Shown in pieces: positions 43,430 through 52,394 of a stretch of 64,000 nucleotides of DNA. A program made the position numbers and the translations under genes. Position 1 is the first letter of the stretch; each line of letters starts with the position of its first letter. Location of the stretch: contig NZ_CP061204.1 in NCBI RefSeq assembly GCF_014621775.1, positions 516,501 through 580,500 on the forward strand, read 5' to 3'. The notes under the pieces are model-generated. The model did no database searches. It saw nothing but the letters and a program-made list of their open reading frames with translations, and was not told the DNA's origin. The stretch comes from Stenotrophomonas sp. 169 (GTDB taxonomy: Bacteria; Pseudomonadota; Gammaproteobacteria; Xanthomonadales; Xanthomonadaceae).

Positions 43430-46021
43430 GTGTCCTTCCATCGCAGTGTGTTGTTGTCCTTGTTCGTTGCCGCCATCGCGGTCGCCGCTCCGGTTCTCCC
43501 GGCGCAGGCGCAGAGTGCTTACTTCTTCCCGCAGGGCCAATCCACCGATTTCGATCCGGCCGTGCCGACGCCGCAGCAGTTCCTCGGCTACGAGGTCGGC
43601 AGCCGCTACACGCGGCATGATCAACTGGTGGCTTACTTCAACGAACTGGCCAAGCATTCCGACAAGATCACGGTGCAGGAAATCGGCCGCAGCTACGAAG
43701 GGCGTCCGCTGCTGATCGCCACGGTGACCTCGGCACAGAACCACGCACGGCTGGACACGCTGCGCCAGCAGCACGCCACCCTGGCCGATCCCGCGCAACC
43801 GCGCACCGCTGCCGGCGACAGCCCCGTGGTGGTGTGGCTGGGCTACAGCGTGCACGGCAACGAGACCTCCAGCGGCGAGGCGGCGATGCTGACGGCGTAC
43901 TACCTGGTGGCCAACCGCAGCGCCGAGACGCAGCAGTGGTTGCAGAACGCCGTGGTGCTGTTCGATCCGGCGCAGAACCCGGACGGCCGTGACCGAGCTG
44001 CGAACTGGCACAACGCCTACGCATCCAGTCCGGCATCGGCCGACCCGGCCGACAAGGAGCACGTTGAGCCGTTCCCGCAGGGTCGCACCAACCACTACTT
44101 CACCGACCTCAACCGCGACTGGCTGGCCCTGACGCAACAGGAAAGTCGACCGAAGATCGAGGTCTTCCACCAGTGGTACCCGAACGTGCAGATCGACTTC
44201 CACGAAATGGGCAAGGACAGCACCTACTACTTCGAGCCGTCACCGAAGAGCATGCACAGTCCGTTGCTGCCGGCCGCGTCGTACGAGTTCAACAAGACCC
44301 TGGCGAAGTACCACGCCGCCTCGCTGGATGCGTTGGGCTCGCTGTATTACACCGGCGAGAACTACGACAACTTCTCACCGGTGTATGGCTCCACCTACCC
44401 GGATTTCCACGGTGCCGTGGGTGTCACCGTCGAACAGGCCAGCTCGCGCGGACGCGTGCAGGAGTCGGTCAATGGTCCGTTGACCTTCCCGTTCACCATC
44501 CGCAACCAGGTCGCCACCGGGCTGGGCACCTTGCGCGGTGCGGTGGCTGAGCGGGAAGGCCTGTTCACCCTGCAGAAGACGTTCTTCCAGTCCGCGCTCA
44601 AGCAGGCGGGGCAGCAGCCCTTGAAGAGCTTCGTGTTCGGCGATGCGCACGATCCTGCGCTCACCCGGAAGCTGCTTGAGTTGTTGCTGCTGCACCGGAT
44701 CGAGGTGCATGCGCTGGCATCGACCGTCACCGTAGAGGGGCGCCGCTTTGAACCGGGCAGTGCCTACGTGGTGCCCGCTGCGCAGCCGCAGTTCCGGCTG
44801 GTGCATTCGATCTTCGCCGACACCCCGCCGATCAAGGGCGATGTGTTCTACGGCAGCACGTCTTACGCTATCGCACCGGCCTACGGGGTCGCTTTCGCCG
44901 CCAGCAAGGGGCGCATCGCGGAGGGCACGCAGGTAACCGCGTTGCCGCCGGTGCAGGCGGGGGTACGGGGTGGCCAGGCCGGCTACGCGTATGTGATCGA
45001 TTGGCGCGACTACAACGCGGGCCGTGCGCTGTACGCACTGCAGTCCAAGGGTCTGTCCACGCGCGCGGCATTCCAGTCTTTCACCGCCAGCACGGTGGGC
45101 GGCGATGTGTCGTTCGCGCCCGGCAGCATCGTGGTGCCGGTGGCAGGACAGCCACTGCAGGGCGCGGCGCTGCGGGATGCCGTGCAGGCGGCCGCAACGG
45201 ATGCAGGCGTGCAGGCCCATGCACTGGCCAGCGGCCAGAGCCGGGGCGGTGTCGATCTGGGCAGCGATGGGGTGAAGGCATTGCGCAAGCCCGCCGTCGC
45301 GCTGGTGATGGGTGAGGGCGTGAACGCCACCGAGATCGGCTCGGCCTGGTTCCTGCTGGACCAGCAGCTGCAGCTGCCCGCCAGCAAGATCGACCCGACC
45401 CAGCTGGGCAAGGTGGCGTTGGACCGCTACACCACGATCGTGTTGTCCGGTGGCAAGTACGAGGCAGTGGACGACGTCGCCGTGGGCGCGCTGAAGCGCT
45501 GGATCCAGGCAGGCGGATCGCTGGTGACGTATGGCACCGCCTCGCGCTGGGCAATCGACAAGAAGTTGGCCGACGGTGAGAAGCTAGGCCAGGACGAAGA
45601 GACCACTGCGGGCGAACGCAAGGCGTTCGGCGATCAGCGCGATATCGCGGCGATCGAGCGGGTGAGCGGCAACATCCTCAGTGCGGACATCGACACGAGT
45701 CATCCGCTGGGCTTCGGCGTACCGGGTCGCGCGCTTGCGGTGAACAAGGAAAACGCGGTGGTGCTGCAGCCGAGCGCCAATCCGTTCTCCACGGTGGTGC
45801 GGGTGGACGAGCAGCCGCGCGTCAACGGCTATCTGTCCGAGCGCAACCGGGCGCGGGTAAAGGGCTCGGCGTGGTTGCTGGTGTCGCCGCAGGGGCAAGG
45901 CAACGTGGTGTTGTTCGCCGATGACCCGGCGCACCGGAAGTATTGGCACGGGACGGACCGGTTGCTGGTCAATGCGGTGTTCTTCGGCAATCTGTTGAAC
46001 CCGGCGAAGCCGAGGGGGTAG
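43430..46021 (+). CDS. Exported M14 family zinc carboxypeptidase-like protein
   Basis: 863 residues from a GTG at 43430, preceded by GGGGA at good spacing, giving the signal MSFHRSVLLSLFVAAIAVAA. M14 domain (about 40-370): zinc ligands His and Glu in YSVHGNETSSGE, the later DFHEMGK, and a catalytic Glu in GVTVEQASSRG. The remaining 490 residues are a class seen in large Bacteroidetes and Xanthomonad M14 proteins. Likely trims peptides in the periplasm after import through the upstream TonB receptor. Followed by a GC hairpin at 46029-46047. Confidence 0.9.
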   Translation: MSFHRSVLLSLFVAAIAVAAPVLPAQAQSAYFFPQGQSTDFDPAVPTPQQFLGYEVGSRYTRHDQLVAYFNELAKHSDKITVQEIGRSYEGRPLLIATVTSAQNHARLDTLRQQHATLADPAQPRTAAGDSPVVVWLGYSVHGNETSSGEAAMLTAYYLVANRSAETQQWLQNAVVLFDPAQNPDGRDRAANWHNAYASSPASADPADKEHVEPFPQGRTNHYFTDLNRDWLALTQQESRPKIEVFHQWYPNVQIDFHEMGKDSTYYFEPSPKSMHSPLLPAASYEFNKTLAKYHAASLDALGSLYYTGENYDNFSPVYGSTYPDFHGAVGVTVEQASSRGRVQESVNGPLTFPFTIRNQVATGLGTLRGAVAEREGLFTLQKTFFQSALKQAGQQPLKSFVFGDAHDPALTRKLLELLLLHRIEVHALASTVTVEGRRFEPGSAYVVPAAQPQFRLVHSIFADTPPIKGDVFYGSTSYAIAPAYGVAFAASKGRIAEGTQVTALPPVQAGVRGGQAGYAYVIDWRDYNAGRALYALQSKGLSTRAAFQSFTASTVGGDVSFAPGSIVVPVAGQPLQGAALRDAVQAAATDAGVQAHALASGQSRGGVDLGSDGVKALRKPAVALVMGEGVNATEIGSAWFLLDQQLQLPASKIDPTQLGKVALDRYTTIVLSGGKYEAVDDVAVGALKRWIQAGGSLVTYGTASRWAIDKKLADGEKLGQDEETTAGERKAFGDQRDIAAIERVSGNILSADIDTSHPLGFGVPGRALAVNKENAVVLQPSANPFSTVVRVDEQPRVNGYLSERNRARVKGSAWLLVSPQGQGNVVLFADDPAHRKYWHGTDRLLVNAVFFGNLLNPAKPRG

Positions 46022-46028
46022 GTGGGTT

Positions 46029-46047
46029 GCCGGGCTTGCAGCCCGGC
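46029..46047. terminator. GC-rich hairpin after the M14 peptidase gene
   Basis: GCCGGGCT-TGC-AGCCCGGC, eight bases after the stop codon. No T-run; may instead be a REP-like palindrome. Confidence 0.45.
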
Positions 46048-46068
46048 ACCTGCAGAAGCAACTGCAGC

Positions 46069-46110
46069 GGCAACAGCAACAGCAACGGCAACGGCAACGG
46101 CAACGGCAAC
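46069..46110 (+). repeat. Hexanucleotide tandem repeat (seven units)
   Basis: Seven 6-bp units of GGCAAC or AGCAAC in a row, between the M14 gene and the repeat-rich gap. Not coding in any supported frame. Confidence 0.8.
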
Positions 46111-46127
46111 AGCTGCGGGGCTGCTTG

Positions 46128-46210
46128 GAGGTGGGGCGGGGTGGGTTGGCAGGGGACGGCAAGGGCCGCATCCATGCGGGCCTCGTTTCGTGCCATCCAT
46201 GGCACGGGTC
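46128..46210 (-). repeat. Structured intergenic element, partial copy D
   Basis: On the minus strand it shows the palindrome GTGCCATGGATGGCAC, then CGAAACGAGG and a GC-rich 3' arm, as in copies A-C. The central palindrome has changed from GCGCCAT/ATGGCGC to GTGCCAT/ATGGCAC on both sides, keeping pairing. A convincing 5' arm partner is missing or badly decayed. Confidence 0.55.
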
Positions 46211-46350
46211 CACGTCATCGCATTCGCGCTGCCGCTCCCACGCTTTGCTTCGCAAACCGCGGGCCCCGTCTCACCAGCACCCACACCCCGCCGCTTCGCG
46301 GCCGCCCCTGACTCAGGGGCTCCCTCCACCCGACGGATTATCGCCATCTG

Positions 46351-46424
46351 TAGCGCCGAGCCGTGCTCGGCGGAATGTCCCCGCCAACGGCCCGCTGCGC
46401 TCGCCGACCATGGGTCGGCGCTAC
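46351..46424. repeat. SMAG-type paired repeat, 74 bp
   Basis: GTAGCGCCGAGCCGTGCTCG to GGTCGGCGCTAC with one base fewer in the spacer than the 75-bp units. Followed by a pyrimidine tract and element copy B, the same order as at 13189-13421. Confidence 0.85.
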
Positions 46425-46458
46425 CGCTTTTTTCTTTTTTCTTACGCGGCTGGCGGCG

Positions 46459-46626
46459 CACGGAACCTGTCAGAGGGCTGGGCGGTGGGGCTGCGCGGGG
46501 GCGTTGAGCGCCATGGATGGCGCGAAACGAGGCACGCATGGACGCAGTTTTTGCCGGCCCCCGCACAGCCCCACCGCCCAGCCCCAAGCACGCAGCCTGC
46601 ACTTGCAGCCCACCGCGAGGGGCTCC
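46459..46626 (+). repeat. Structured intergenic element, copy B
   Basis: CACGGAACCTGTCAGAGGG, 5' arm 46474-46502 (contains CTGGGCGGTGGGGCTG), palindrome GCGCCATGGATGGCGC at 46508-46523, CGAAACGAGG, a T5 tract, and 3' arm 46557-46585 (contains CAGCCCCACCGCCCAG). The arms pair almost perfectly over about 29 bases. Confidence 0.75.
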
Positions 46627-46649
46627 GCCGTTCGCTGTATAACAATCGT

Positions 46650-46668
46650 ATTGCGAATCATTCGCAAT
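46650..46668 (+). promoter_or_regulatory. Fur box upstream of the DUF4198/EF-hand/TonB receptor genes
   Basis: ATTGCGAATCATTCGCAAT is a perfect 8-bp inverted repeat around TCA, close to the Fur consensus core (GAATCATTC). It lies 55 bp before the first ATG of the cluster, overlapping an expected promoter, so iron repression is likely. Confidence 0.75.
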
Positions 46669-46723
46669 AGGCATAGAGTGTGCGCCGCCGGACTGGGGCC
46701 GGTGCCTTCCACGAGATATGCCG

Positions 46724-47518
46724 ATGAAAACCTGCTTGCTGGCTGGCCTGATGCTGGCCGCCGTCGTGTTGCCTGCCCATGCGCATACGCCATATCTGGC
46801 ACCGGCGACGTTCCAGATCCAGCCGACCAGCCTGGTCACGCTCGATGCCAGCTTCGCTGAAACCTTCTTCGTTCCCGAGGTGGTGTTCGACAACAGCACC
46901 TTCGTGGTGACCGATCCCGATGGTGTGACCCATGTACCCGATACCGTGCATCTGTTGAAGACCCGGGCCGTGGTCGAGCAGCGGCTGCCGGGCAAGAAGG
47001 GCACCTACCGCTTCAGCACCGGTAATCGCCTTGGCGCGGTGTTCCGTACGTTCGAGGTCAACGGCAAGACCGCAAGCAGCCGTGACCCGTCCACGCCGCT
47101 GCCAGCCGGGGCGAAGATCGTGTCGCACTACCAGAGTCTGTCGCGGTCGGAGGTCTATCTGACGGCCGGGGAGCCGACCACCGACGCCCTGAAGCCTTAC
47201 GGCAAGGGCCTTGAGCTGGTCCCCGTCACCCATCCGAGTGATCTGTACGTCGGCGAGTCCTTCACTTTCGAAGTGCGCTACGACGGCAAGCCGCTGCCGG
47301 CGCAGAAGGTGGAGATCAACCGCGCGCTCGGCGATGGCCACAGCCAGCCGGCCGCACTGGAACTCACCACCGATGCCGCGGGCAAAGCCACCTTGCCGTT
47401 GCAGCAGGCAGGCAGCTACCTGGCGTTGATCCGCTATCGCGGCGCTGCCCCGGCAGGTGCTGCTGCACCGCAGTACGGCAACAACTACACGCTCAGCTTC
47501 CGCGTGCTGGAACCGTAA
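46724..47518 (+). CDS. DUF4198 family periplasmic protein
   Basis: 264 residues from ATG 46724 (MKTCLLAGLMLAAVVLPAHA), preferred over ATG 46718 because of spacing to the upstream GAG. Mature part begins HTPYLAPATF. Two beta-sandwich segments follow, with VLTAGEPTTD-like and SFTFEVRYDGKPLPAQKVEI pieces typical of DUF4198 (relatives include periplasmic nickel/cobalt uptake components). His is the first mature residue region, a possible metal ligand. First gene behind the Fur box; EF-hand and TonB receptor genes follow on the same strand. Confidence 0.85.
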   Translation: MKTCLLAGLMLAAVVLPAHAHTPYLAPATFQIQPTSLVTLDASFAETFFVPEVVFDNSTFVVTDPDGVTHVPDTVHLLKTRAVVEQRLPGKKGTYRFSTGNRLGAVFRTFEVNGKTASSRDPSTPLPAGAKIVSHYQSLSRSEVYLTAGEPTTDALKPYGKGLELVPVTHPSDLYVGESFTFEVRYDGKPLPAQKVEINRALGDGHSQPAALELTTDAAGKATLPLQQAGSYLALIRYRGAAPAGAAAPQYGNNYTLSFRVLEP

Positions 47519-47544
47519 GCCACTCCCTTGAAGGATTTCCTCGT

Positions 47545-48372
47545 ATGACCAAGATCATGATCGCGCTGGCGCTGCTTGCGGCTACATCGGCCCCCACGGC
47601 ATCCGCGCAACAGGCCACGGCACCTGCCCTGTCTTCTGCCGCAGCAGATTTCCTGGAGCAGTTCGATCCGCAGGACACCGGCGCGGTCAGCTGGGCACAG
47701 TTCGAGACCTTCCGTCGCGCACGCTACGCCGCGACCGACCGCAATGGCGATGGCAGCGTGGACAAGCAGGAGTACATCGACGAGTACCTGCAGCGTTTCG
47801 ATGAACGCCTGGCCAAGGCCCGCGAAGGGCACCTGCGGCAGACCGACACACGCTTCAAGGCGCTGGACCAGGACAAGGACGGGCGCATCAGCCGCGACGA
47901 ATTCGACGCAGCGGGCGAGCGCACCTGGGACGGCTACGAGAAGAGCCAGGACGCGACGCAGGAAAGCGCGGCGGCGACCAACCGCGATCCGCTGAAGATG
48001 CCGACCTCGCATACCGCCAACGGCATGCTGGACCTGTACGACCGCAACGGTGACGGAGTGGTCGATCGCGCCGAGTTCGATGCTGCACGCGCCGCCACGT
48101 TCGCCGCGACCGACACCAATGCCGATGGTCAGTTGGACCTGGCCGAGTACACCGCCGAATTTGCCGGTCGCCTGGATGCGCAGCGCACGAAGGTGCGAGA
48201 GGCGGGCGGGCGTCAAGCGGCGGTGCGCTTCGGGGCACTGGACACCGACAAGGACGGTCGGATGACCTTCGCCGAGTACCAGGTGTCGGGCAAGCGCCTG
48301 TTTGATCGCGCTGATACCAACGGTGACCGCATCGTCGATGCGCGTGATCCGGAACCGACCGCTACGCCGTGA
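47545..48372 (+). CDS. Exported protein with six EF-hand calcium-binding loops
   Basis: 275 residues with a signal peptide (MTKIMIALALLAATSAPTASA). Six loop motifs of EF-hand type can be read: DRNGDGSVDKQE, DQDKDGRISRDE, DRNGDGVVDRAE, DTNADGQLDLAE, DTDKDGRMTFAE and a last, degenerate DTNGDRIVDARD. Helical segments between them are rich in Arg, Glu and Ala. A periplasmic calcium-binding protein or calcium-dependent scaffold is expected. Twenty-six bases after the DUF4198 gene and 133 before the receptor, so part of the iron-regulated set by position. Confidence 0.88.
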   Translation: MTKIMIALALLAATSAPTASAQQATAPALSSAAADFLEQFDPQDTGAVSWAQFETFRRARYAATDRNGDGSVDKQEYIDEYLQRFDERLAKAREGHLRQTDTRFKALDQDKDGRISRDEFDAAGERTWDGYEKSQDATQESAAATNRDPLKMPTSHTANGMLDLYDRNGDGVVDRAEFDAARAATFAATDTNADGQLDLAEYTAEFAGRLDAQRTKVREAGGRQAAVRFGALDTDKDGRMTFAEYQVSGKRLFDRADTNGDRIVDARDPEPTATP

Positions 48373-48505
48373 CACATCGGGTGCCTGCATGCCGTCGGCG
48401 CCCCATCAACCGATCTCCCACGACCTCCCAGCCCGCACCGCCGCCACGCGCGTCGGCAGCCAGGAATGGCGTTAGCCCAGCCTTTCTCCCTGCGGAGCTT
48501 TCCCG

Positions 48506-50815
48506 ATGAACCTGTCCCTCTCCCTGCTTTCACTGGCGGTGCTCGCCAGCCTGTCCGCGATACCCGCCGCGCATGCGGACGCACCGGCCGATGCCGGCAC
48601 CCTCGATACCGTGCGGGTGGAAGCCGAGCGCGCCAAGAAGAGCACGTCGCGCAACCAGAACGTCACCGTGCTTACCGCTGCCGACCTGGACGCGGACATG
48701 GCCAACACCATGGAAGAGGCCATCCGCTACATCCCCGGTGTCAGCGTGGTGGACATGGGCCGCTTCGGTGACAACGGCTTCAACATCCGCGGCCTGGAAA
48801 GCGACCGCGTGGCGATCACTGTCGATGGACTCAGCCTCGGCGAGTCCGTGGAAACGGCGCGTTCGTATGAGTTCTTCCGCAGTGGCCGCGGCGACGTGGA
48901 CATCGACACGCTGAAGAGCCTGCAGGTGATCAAGGGGGCGGATTCCATCACCGCTGGCAGTGGTGCGCTCGGTGGTGCGGTGGTGTTCACCACCAAGGAC
49001 CCGGCCGACTACCTGAAGGCCGTCGGCAACGACACGCACGTGGGGGTCAAGTTCGGCTACAGCGGCGCCAACGACGAGACCATGGGTACGCTCACTTTCG
49101 CCAACCGCACCGGCATCGCCGAATCGATGCTGGTCTATACGCGCCGCGAAGGCCATGAATCAGAGAGCTGGTACGACACGACCGTGGACCGCATCGGCAT
49201 CGGCCGGCGCACCCCCGATCCGGTGGACAGCACGCGTGACAATCTGTTGGGCAAGCTGGACCTGCAGCTGGATGAACGCAACACACTCGGTTTCATGATC
49301 GAGCGTGGCCGTGCGCGCAACGAAGTGGGCAACCTGTCGCGCGTGTACGCGCCCGGCTATCTGGAGCGGCGCGGTGATGACCGCAATGATCGGGATCGCT
49401 ATGGCGTGCGCTGGCAGTACCGCCCGCAGAATGCGCTGTTCGACAGCGTGGAAGCGCAGCTGGATCGCCAGGTCACCGAGAGCCGGGGCCTGACCACCAT
49501 CCTCGCCGGTAGCGGCTGCCCGGGGCGCACCGTGCCGTGCCTGCGCAGCGAGAACCGTGCGACCGAACAGACGCTGGATCGCGCGGCACTGGATTTCAGC
49601 AAGGTGCTGGAAACGTCCGGCGCACGCCATGACATCGCGTACGGACTGGCCTGGCAGCGCCGCGACGTGGACTTCACCGCCGTGGATACGCGATGGACGG
49701 CGGCGGGCACCGTCGCCAGCGTCGACCAGGATCCGCGCCAGGTCCCCAGGACCGACGCGCGCAACTGGAACCTGTATCTGCGCGACAGCGTGTCGTTGCT
49801 GGACGACCGACTGATCCTGAGCGGCGGTGCACGCTATGACCGTTATGACTATTCGCCCACGGTGGATGCCACCTTCGTCGACCCGACGGGCAGCGTGCGT
49901 GACCTGCAGTTTTCCGCGCCGAGCTGGCAGGCGGGTGCCGAGTTCCGCTTCCTGCCCGACCACGCGCTATGGGCGCAGTTGGGACGCGGGTTCCGTGCAC
50001 CCAGCGTGGCCGATCTGTACTCGCCGACTGGATCCACTGTCGCCTTTGATGCGCTGACCGGCGCGCAGGTGCAGTTCGATACCTCATCATCGAATCCAGA
50101 CCTGGATGCCGAAAAGAGCTTGAATGTAGAGCTGGGTTACCGCTGGACGACGGACCGTGGATTGCTGGGCGTCTCGCTGTTCCGCGACCGCTACAGCAAC
50201 TTCATCGAGACGGTGACCACGGCGCAGGCTTACGCCAACGGCTACCGCACCACCGCGACGTCGCCCGTGTTGTACCGCTACAACGCAACGATGCCGATGA
50301 ACGCCGGCAAGGTGATCGTCAAGGGTGCCGAGCTGGAAGGTCGCTGGCAGTTCAACGATGCGTGGTCGTCGCGCATCGCGGCCGCCTACAGCGAAGGCGA
50401 GAAGGCCAACGGTGATCCGCTCGAGAGCATCGTGCCGGCCAGCGTGGTGGTCGGGCTGCGCTATGCGCCATCGCCCGTGTGGAATGTCACGGCCAACTTG
50501 ACCCACGCTTGGGGAAAGAACGCCGACGATGCTTACACCACGTTGGCCAACGGCACCCGCGAGACCCCGGATTGGGTCGGCAAGGTCGATGGCTACACGG
50601 TGCTGGACCTGGTGGGCAGCTGGAACATCAGCGACCAGTTGCGGTTGAGTGCCGGTGTGTACAACCTGACCAACCGCGAGTACTACCTGTGGCAGCGGGT
50701 GCGCGGCGTGTTCGAGGGCTCGACCACGTTGTATGGCTACGTCAACGAGGAGGGCATCGGTCGTTACAGCGAACCGGGCCGCAATGCACGGGTGACCGTG
50801 GCGTACACCTTCTGA
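48506..50815 (+). CDS. TonB-dependent receptor, haemoglobin/transferrin/lactoferrin type
   Basis: 769 residues. A signal peptide (MNLSLSLLSLAVLASLSAIPA) is followed by a TonB box region (LDTVRVEAERAKK), plug with EEAIRYIPGVSVVDMGRFGD, FNIRGLESDRVAITVDGL and SLQVIKGADSITAGSGALGG, barrel with FMIERGRARNEVGNLS, and an aromatic C-terminus ending RVTVAYTF. The plug style matches the haem/haemoglobin-transferrin family (HmuR/HasR relatives). Presumed iron or haem importer. Preceded by the DUF4198 and EF-hand genes and a Fur box 1.8 kb upstream. Confidence 0.9.
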   Translation: MNLSLSLLSLAVLASLSAIPAAHADAPADAGTLDTVRVEAERAKKSTSRNQNVTVLTAADLDADMANTMEEAIRYIPGVSVVDMGRFGDNGFNIRGLESDRVAITVDGLSLGESVETARSYEFFRSGRGDVDIDTLKSLQVIKGADSITAGSGALGGAVVFTTKDPADYLKAVGNDTHVGVKFGYSGANDETMGTLTFANRTGIAESMLVYTRREGHESESWYDTTVDRIGIGRRTPDPVDSTRDNLLGKLDLQLDERNTLGFMIERGRARNEVGNLSRVYAPGYLERRGDDRNDRDRYGVRWQYRPQNALFDSVEAQLDRQVTESRGLTTILAGSGCPGRTVPCLRSENRATEQTLDRAALDFSKVLETSGARHDIAYGLAWQRRDVDFTAVDTRWTAAGTVASVDQDPRQVPRTDARNWNLYLRDSVSLLDDRLILSGGARYDRYDYSPTVDATFVDPTGSVRDLQFSAPSWQAGAEFRFLPDHALWAQLGRGFRAPSVADLYSPTGSTVAFDALTGAQVQFDTSSSNPDLDAEKSLNVELGYRWTTDRGLLGVSLFRDRYSNFIETVTTAQAYANGYRTTATSPVLYRYNATMPMNAGKVIVKGAELEGRWQFNDAWSSRIAAAYSEGEKANGDPLESIVPASVVVGLRYAPSPVWNVTANLTHAWGKNADDAYTTLANGTRETPDWVGKVDGYTVLDLVGSWNISDQLRLSAGVYNLTNREYYLWQRVRGVFEGSTTLYGYVNEEGIGRYSEPGRNARVTVAYTF

Positions 50816-50828
50816 GGGGCAGATCCGC

Positions 50829-50850
50829 CAGCGCCGAGCCATGATCGGCG
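50829..50850. repeat. Degenerate SMAG-type palindrome
   Basis: CAGCGCCGAGCCATGATCGGCG, 14 bp after the receptor stop; one arm is imperfect and the GTAG end is lost. Confidence 0.5.
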
Positions 50851-50888
50851 AGCGCGAAGTGCGGCCGCCTCGTGCCATCAACAACGAA

Positions 50889-50918
50889 AAAGGGACGGAG
50901 CTCGCGCTCCGTCCCTTT
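50889..50918. terminator. Bidirectional terminator hairpin
   Basis: A 13-bp stem AAAGGGACGGAGC with loop TCGC and its complement, followed on the plus strand by TTTGTTCTT and on the minus strand by TTCGTTGTT. It separates the convergent TonB receptor and helicase genes. Core GGGACGGAG is shared with the hairpins at 25984 and 54672. Confidence 0.8.
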
Positions 50919-50966
50919 GTTCTTGCTGCGTTCAAGCTACCGGCCAGAGCCCGGCGCTATCTCGCA

Positions 50967-52394
50967 TCAGACCGCGCGGCTGGTGCCCGCGCTGCGGCCA
51001 CGACCGGCACCGGCGCCGGCGGCACCACCGCCACCACGACGCTGGCCCTGGCCCTGCGCGGCACGCGCCTGGCCCGCACCGTTGCCGCCGCCTTCGCGAC
51101 GACCGCCACCCGGCTTCTTCGGACCGGCATGCGCGTGACGCGGCGCATCGCCGTGCGGACGACGGGCATGCGAGGTCTTGCGCACGGCACGGTCACCCAT
51201 ATCGCTGTCAGCCTTGCCCGGTGCACTGTTGCCCCAGCGGATCGGCACCTGCAGCTCGAAGCCCGGTACGTCGCGGATATCCATGTCGCGGCCCAGCAGG
51301 CGCACGATCTGGCGCAGCAGCTTCACCTCATCCTGGGCGACCAGCGAAATCGCTTCACCGGTGGCGCCATTACGGCCGGTACGGCCGATGCGGTGCACGT
51401 AGTCTTCGGCCACCATCGGCAGATCGAAGTTGATCACCTTCGGCAGCTCGTTGATGTCGATACCGCGTGCCGCGATGTCGGTCGCGACCAGCACGGTGAC
51501 ACGGCCGGCCTTGAAGTCCGCCAGTGCGCGCAGGCGCTGGCCCTGGCTCTTGTTGCCGTGGATCGCGGCGGTCTTGATGCCGGACTTGTCCAGGAACGCG
51601 GCCAGCTTGTCGCTGCCGTGCTTGGTGCGGGCGAAGACCAGGGTCTGCTCGCGGCTGTCCTGCGCCAGCAGGTGCAGCAGCAGGTCGCGCTTGCGACTGC
51701 CGTCGACCGGGTGGACGCGGTGGGTGATCAGCTCGGCGACGGTGTTCTTCGGCGTGACCTGGATCTGCTCCGGGTTGCGCATGAACTCCATGGCCAGCTG
51801 CTTGATGCTCTCTTCGAAGGTCGCCGAGAACAGCAGGGTCTGGCGGTTCTGCTTGGGCAGCTTGGCCAGGATGCGCTTGATCGACGGCAGGAAGCCCATG
51901 TCGAGCATGCGGTCGGCTTCGTCCAGCACCAGCACTTCAATGCCGGACAGGTCGATGCTGCGACGCTCGATATGGTCGATCAGGCGGCCCGGGCAGGCCA
52001 CCAGCAGGTCCACGCCACGGCGCAGGATGTCCAGCTGGTTGCCCATGCCGACGCCGCCGTAGATGCAGGCGCTCGGAATGCGCAGGTACTTGCTGTAGCC
52101 GCGCAGGCTGTCGTGCACCTGGGTGGCGAGTTCGCGGGTCGGGGTCAGGATCAGCGCGCGCGGCTTGCGCGGGCCGCCGTTGGACACTTCCTGCGAACTG
52201 GTGGCCAGGTGCTGCAGCAGCGGCAGGCCGAAGGCGGCGGTCTTGCCGGTGCCGGTCTGTGCGCCGGCCAGCAGGTCACGGCCGGCCAGGGCGAGCGGGA
52301 TCGCCTGCTCCTGGATCGGGGTCGGGGTTTCATAGCCCTGCTCGGAAAGCGCACGCAGCAGGAAGGGCGCAAGGCCCAGGGATTCAAAGGACAT
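50967..52394 (-). CDS. rhlE: DEAD-box RNA helicase, RhlE type
   Basis: 475 residues from the ATG at 52394 (MSFESLGLAPFLLRALSEQG); the in-frame extension to 52523 is the leader. Q motif, Walker A AQTGTGKT, PTRELATQ, VLDEADRMLDMGF, SATF and HRIGRTGRNG motifs are all present. The C-terminal 90 residues are a disordered, Gly/Arg/Ala-rich RGG-like tail (GGGRREGGGNGAGQARAAQG), typical of RhlE. Remodels RNA during ribosome assembly or cold adaptation. Confidence 0.95.
   Translation of the reverse strand: MSFESLGLAPFLLRALSEQGYETPTPIQEQAIPLALAGRDLLAGAQTGTGKTAAFGLPLLQHLATSSQEVSNGGPRKPRALILTPTRELATQVHDSLRGYSKYLRIPSACIYGGVGMGNQLDILRRGVDLLVACPGRLIDHIERRSIDLSGIEVLVLDEADRMLDMGFLPSIKRILAKLPKQNRQTLLFSATFEESIKQLAMEFMRNPEQIQVTPKNTVAELITHRVHPVDGSRKRDLLLHLLAQDSREQTLVFARTKHGSDKLAAFLDKSGIKTAAIHGNKSQGQRLRALADFKAGRVTVLVATDIAARGIDINELPKVINFDLPMVAEDYVHRIGRTGRNGATGEAISLVAQDEVKLLRQIVRLLGRDMDIRDVPGFELQVPIRWGNSAPGKADSDMGDRAVRKTSHARRPHGDAPRHAHAGPKKPGGGRREGGGNGAGQARAAQGQGQRRGGGGAAGAGAGRGRSAGTSRAV

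Noticed and set aside
46022..46700. Open frames across the gap after the M14 gene
   Set aside because: Their reading frames run through the hexamer tract, SMAG pair and structured element; no independent start or conserved domain.
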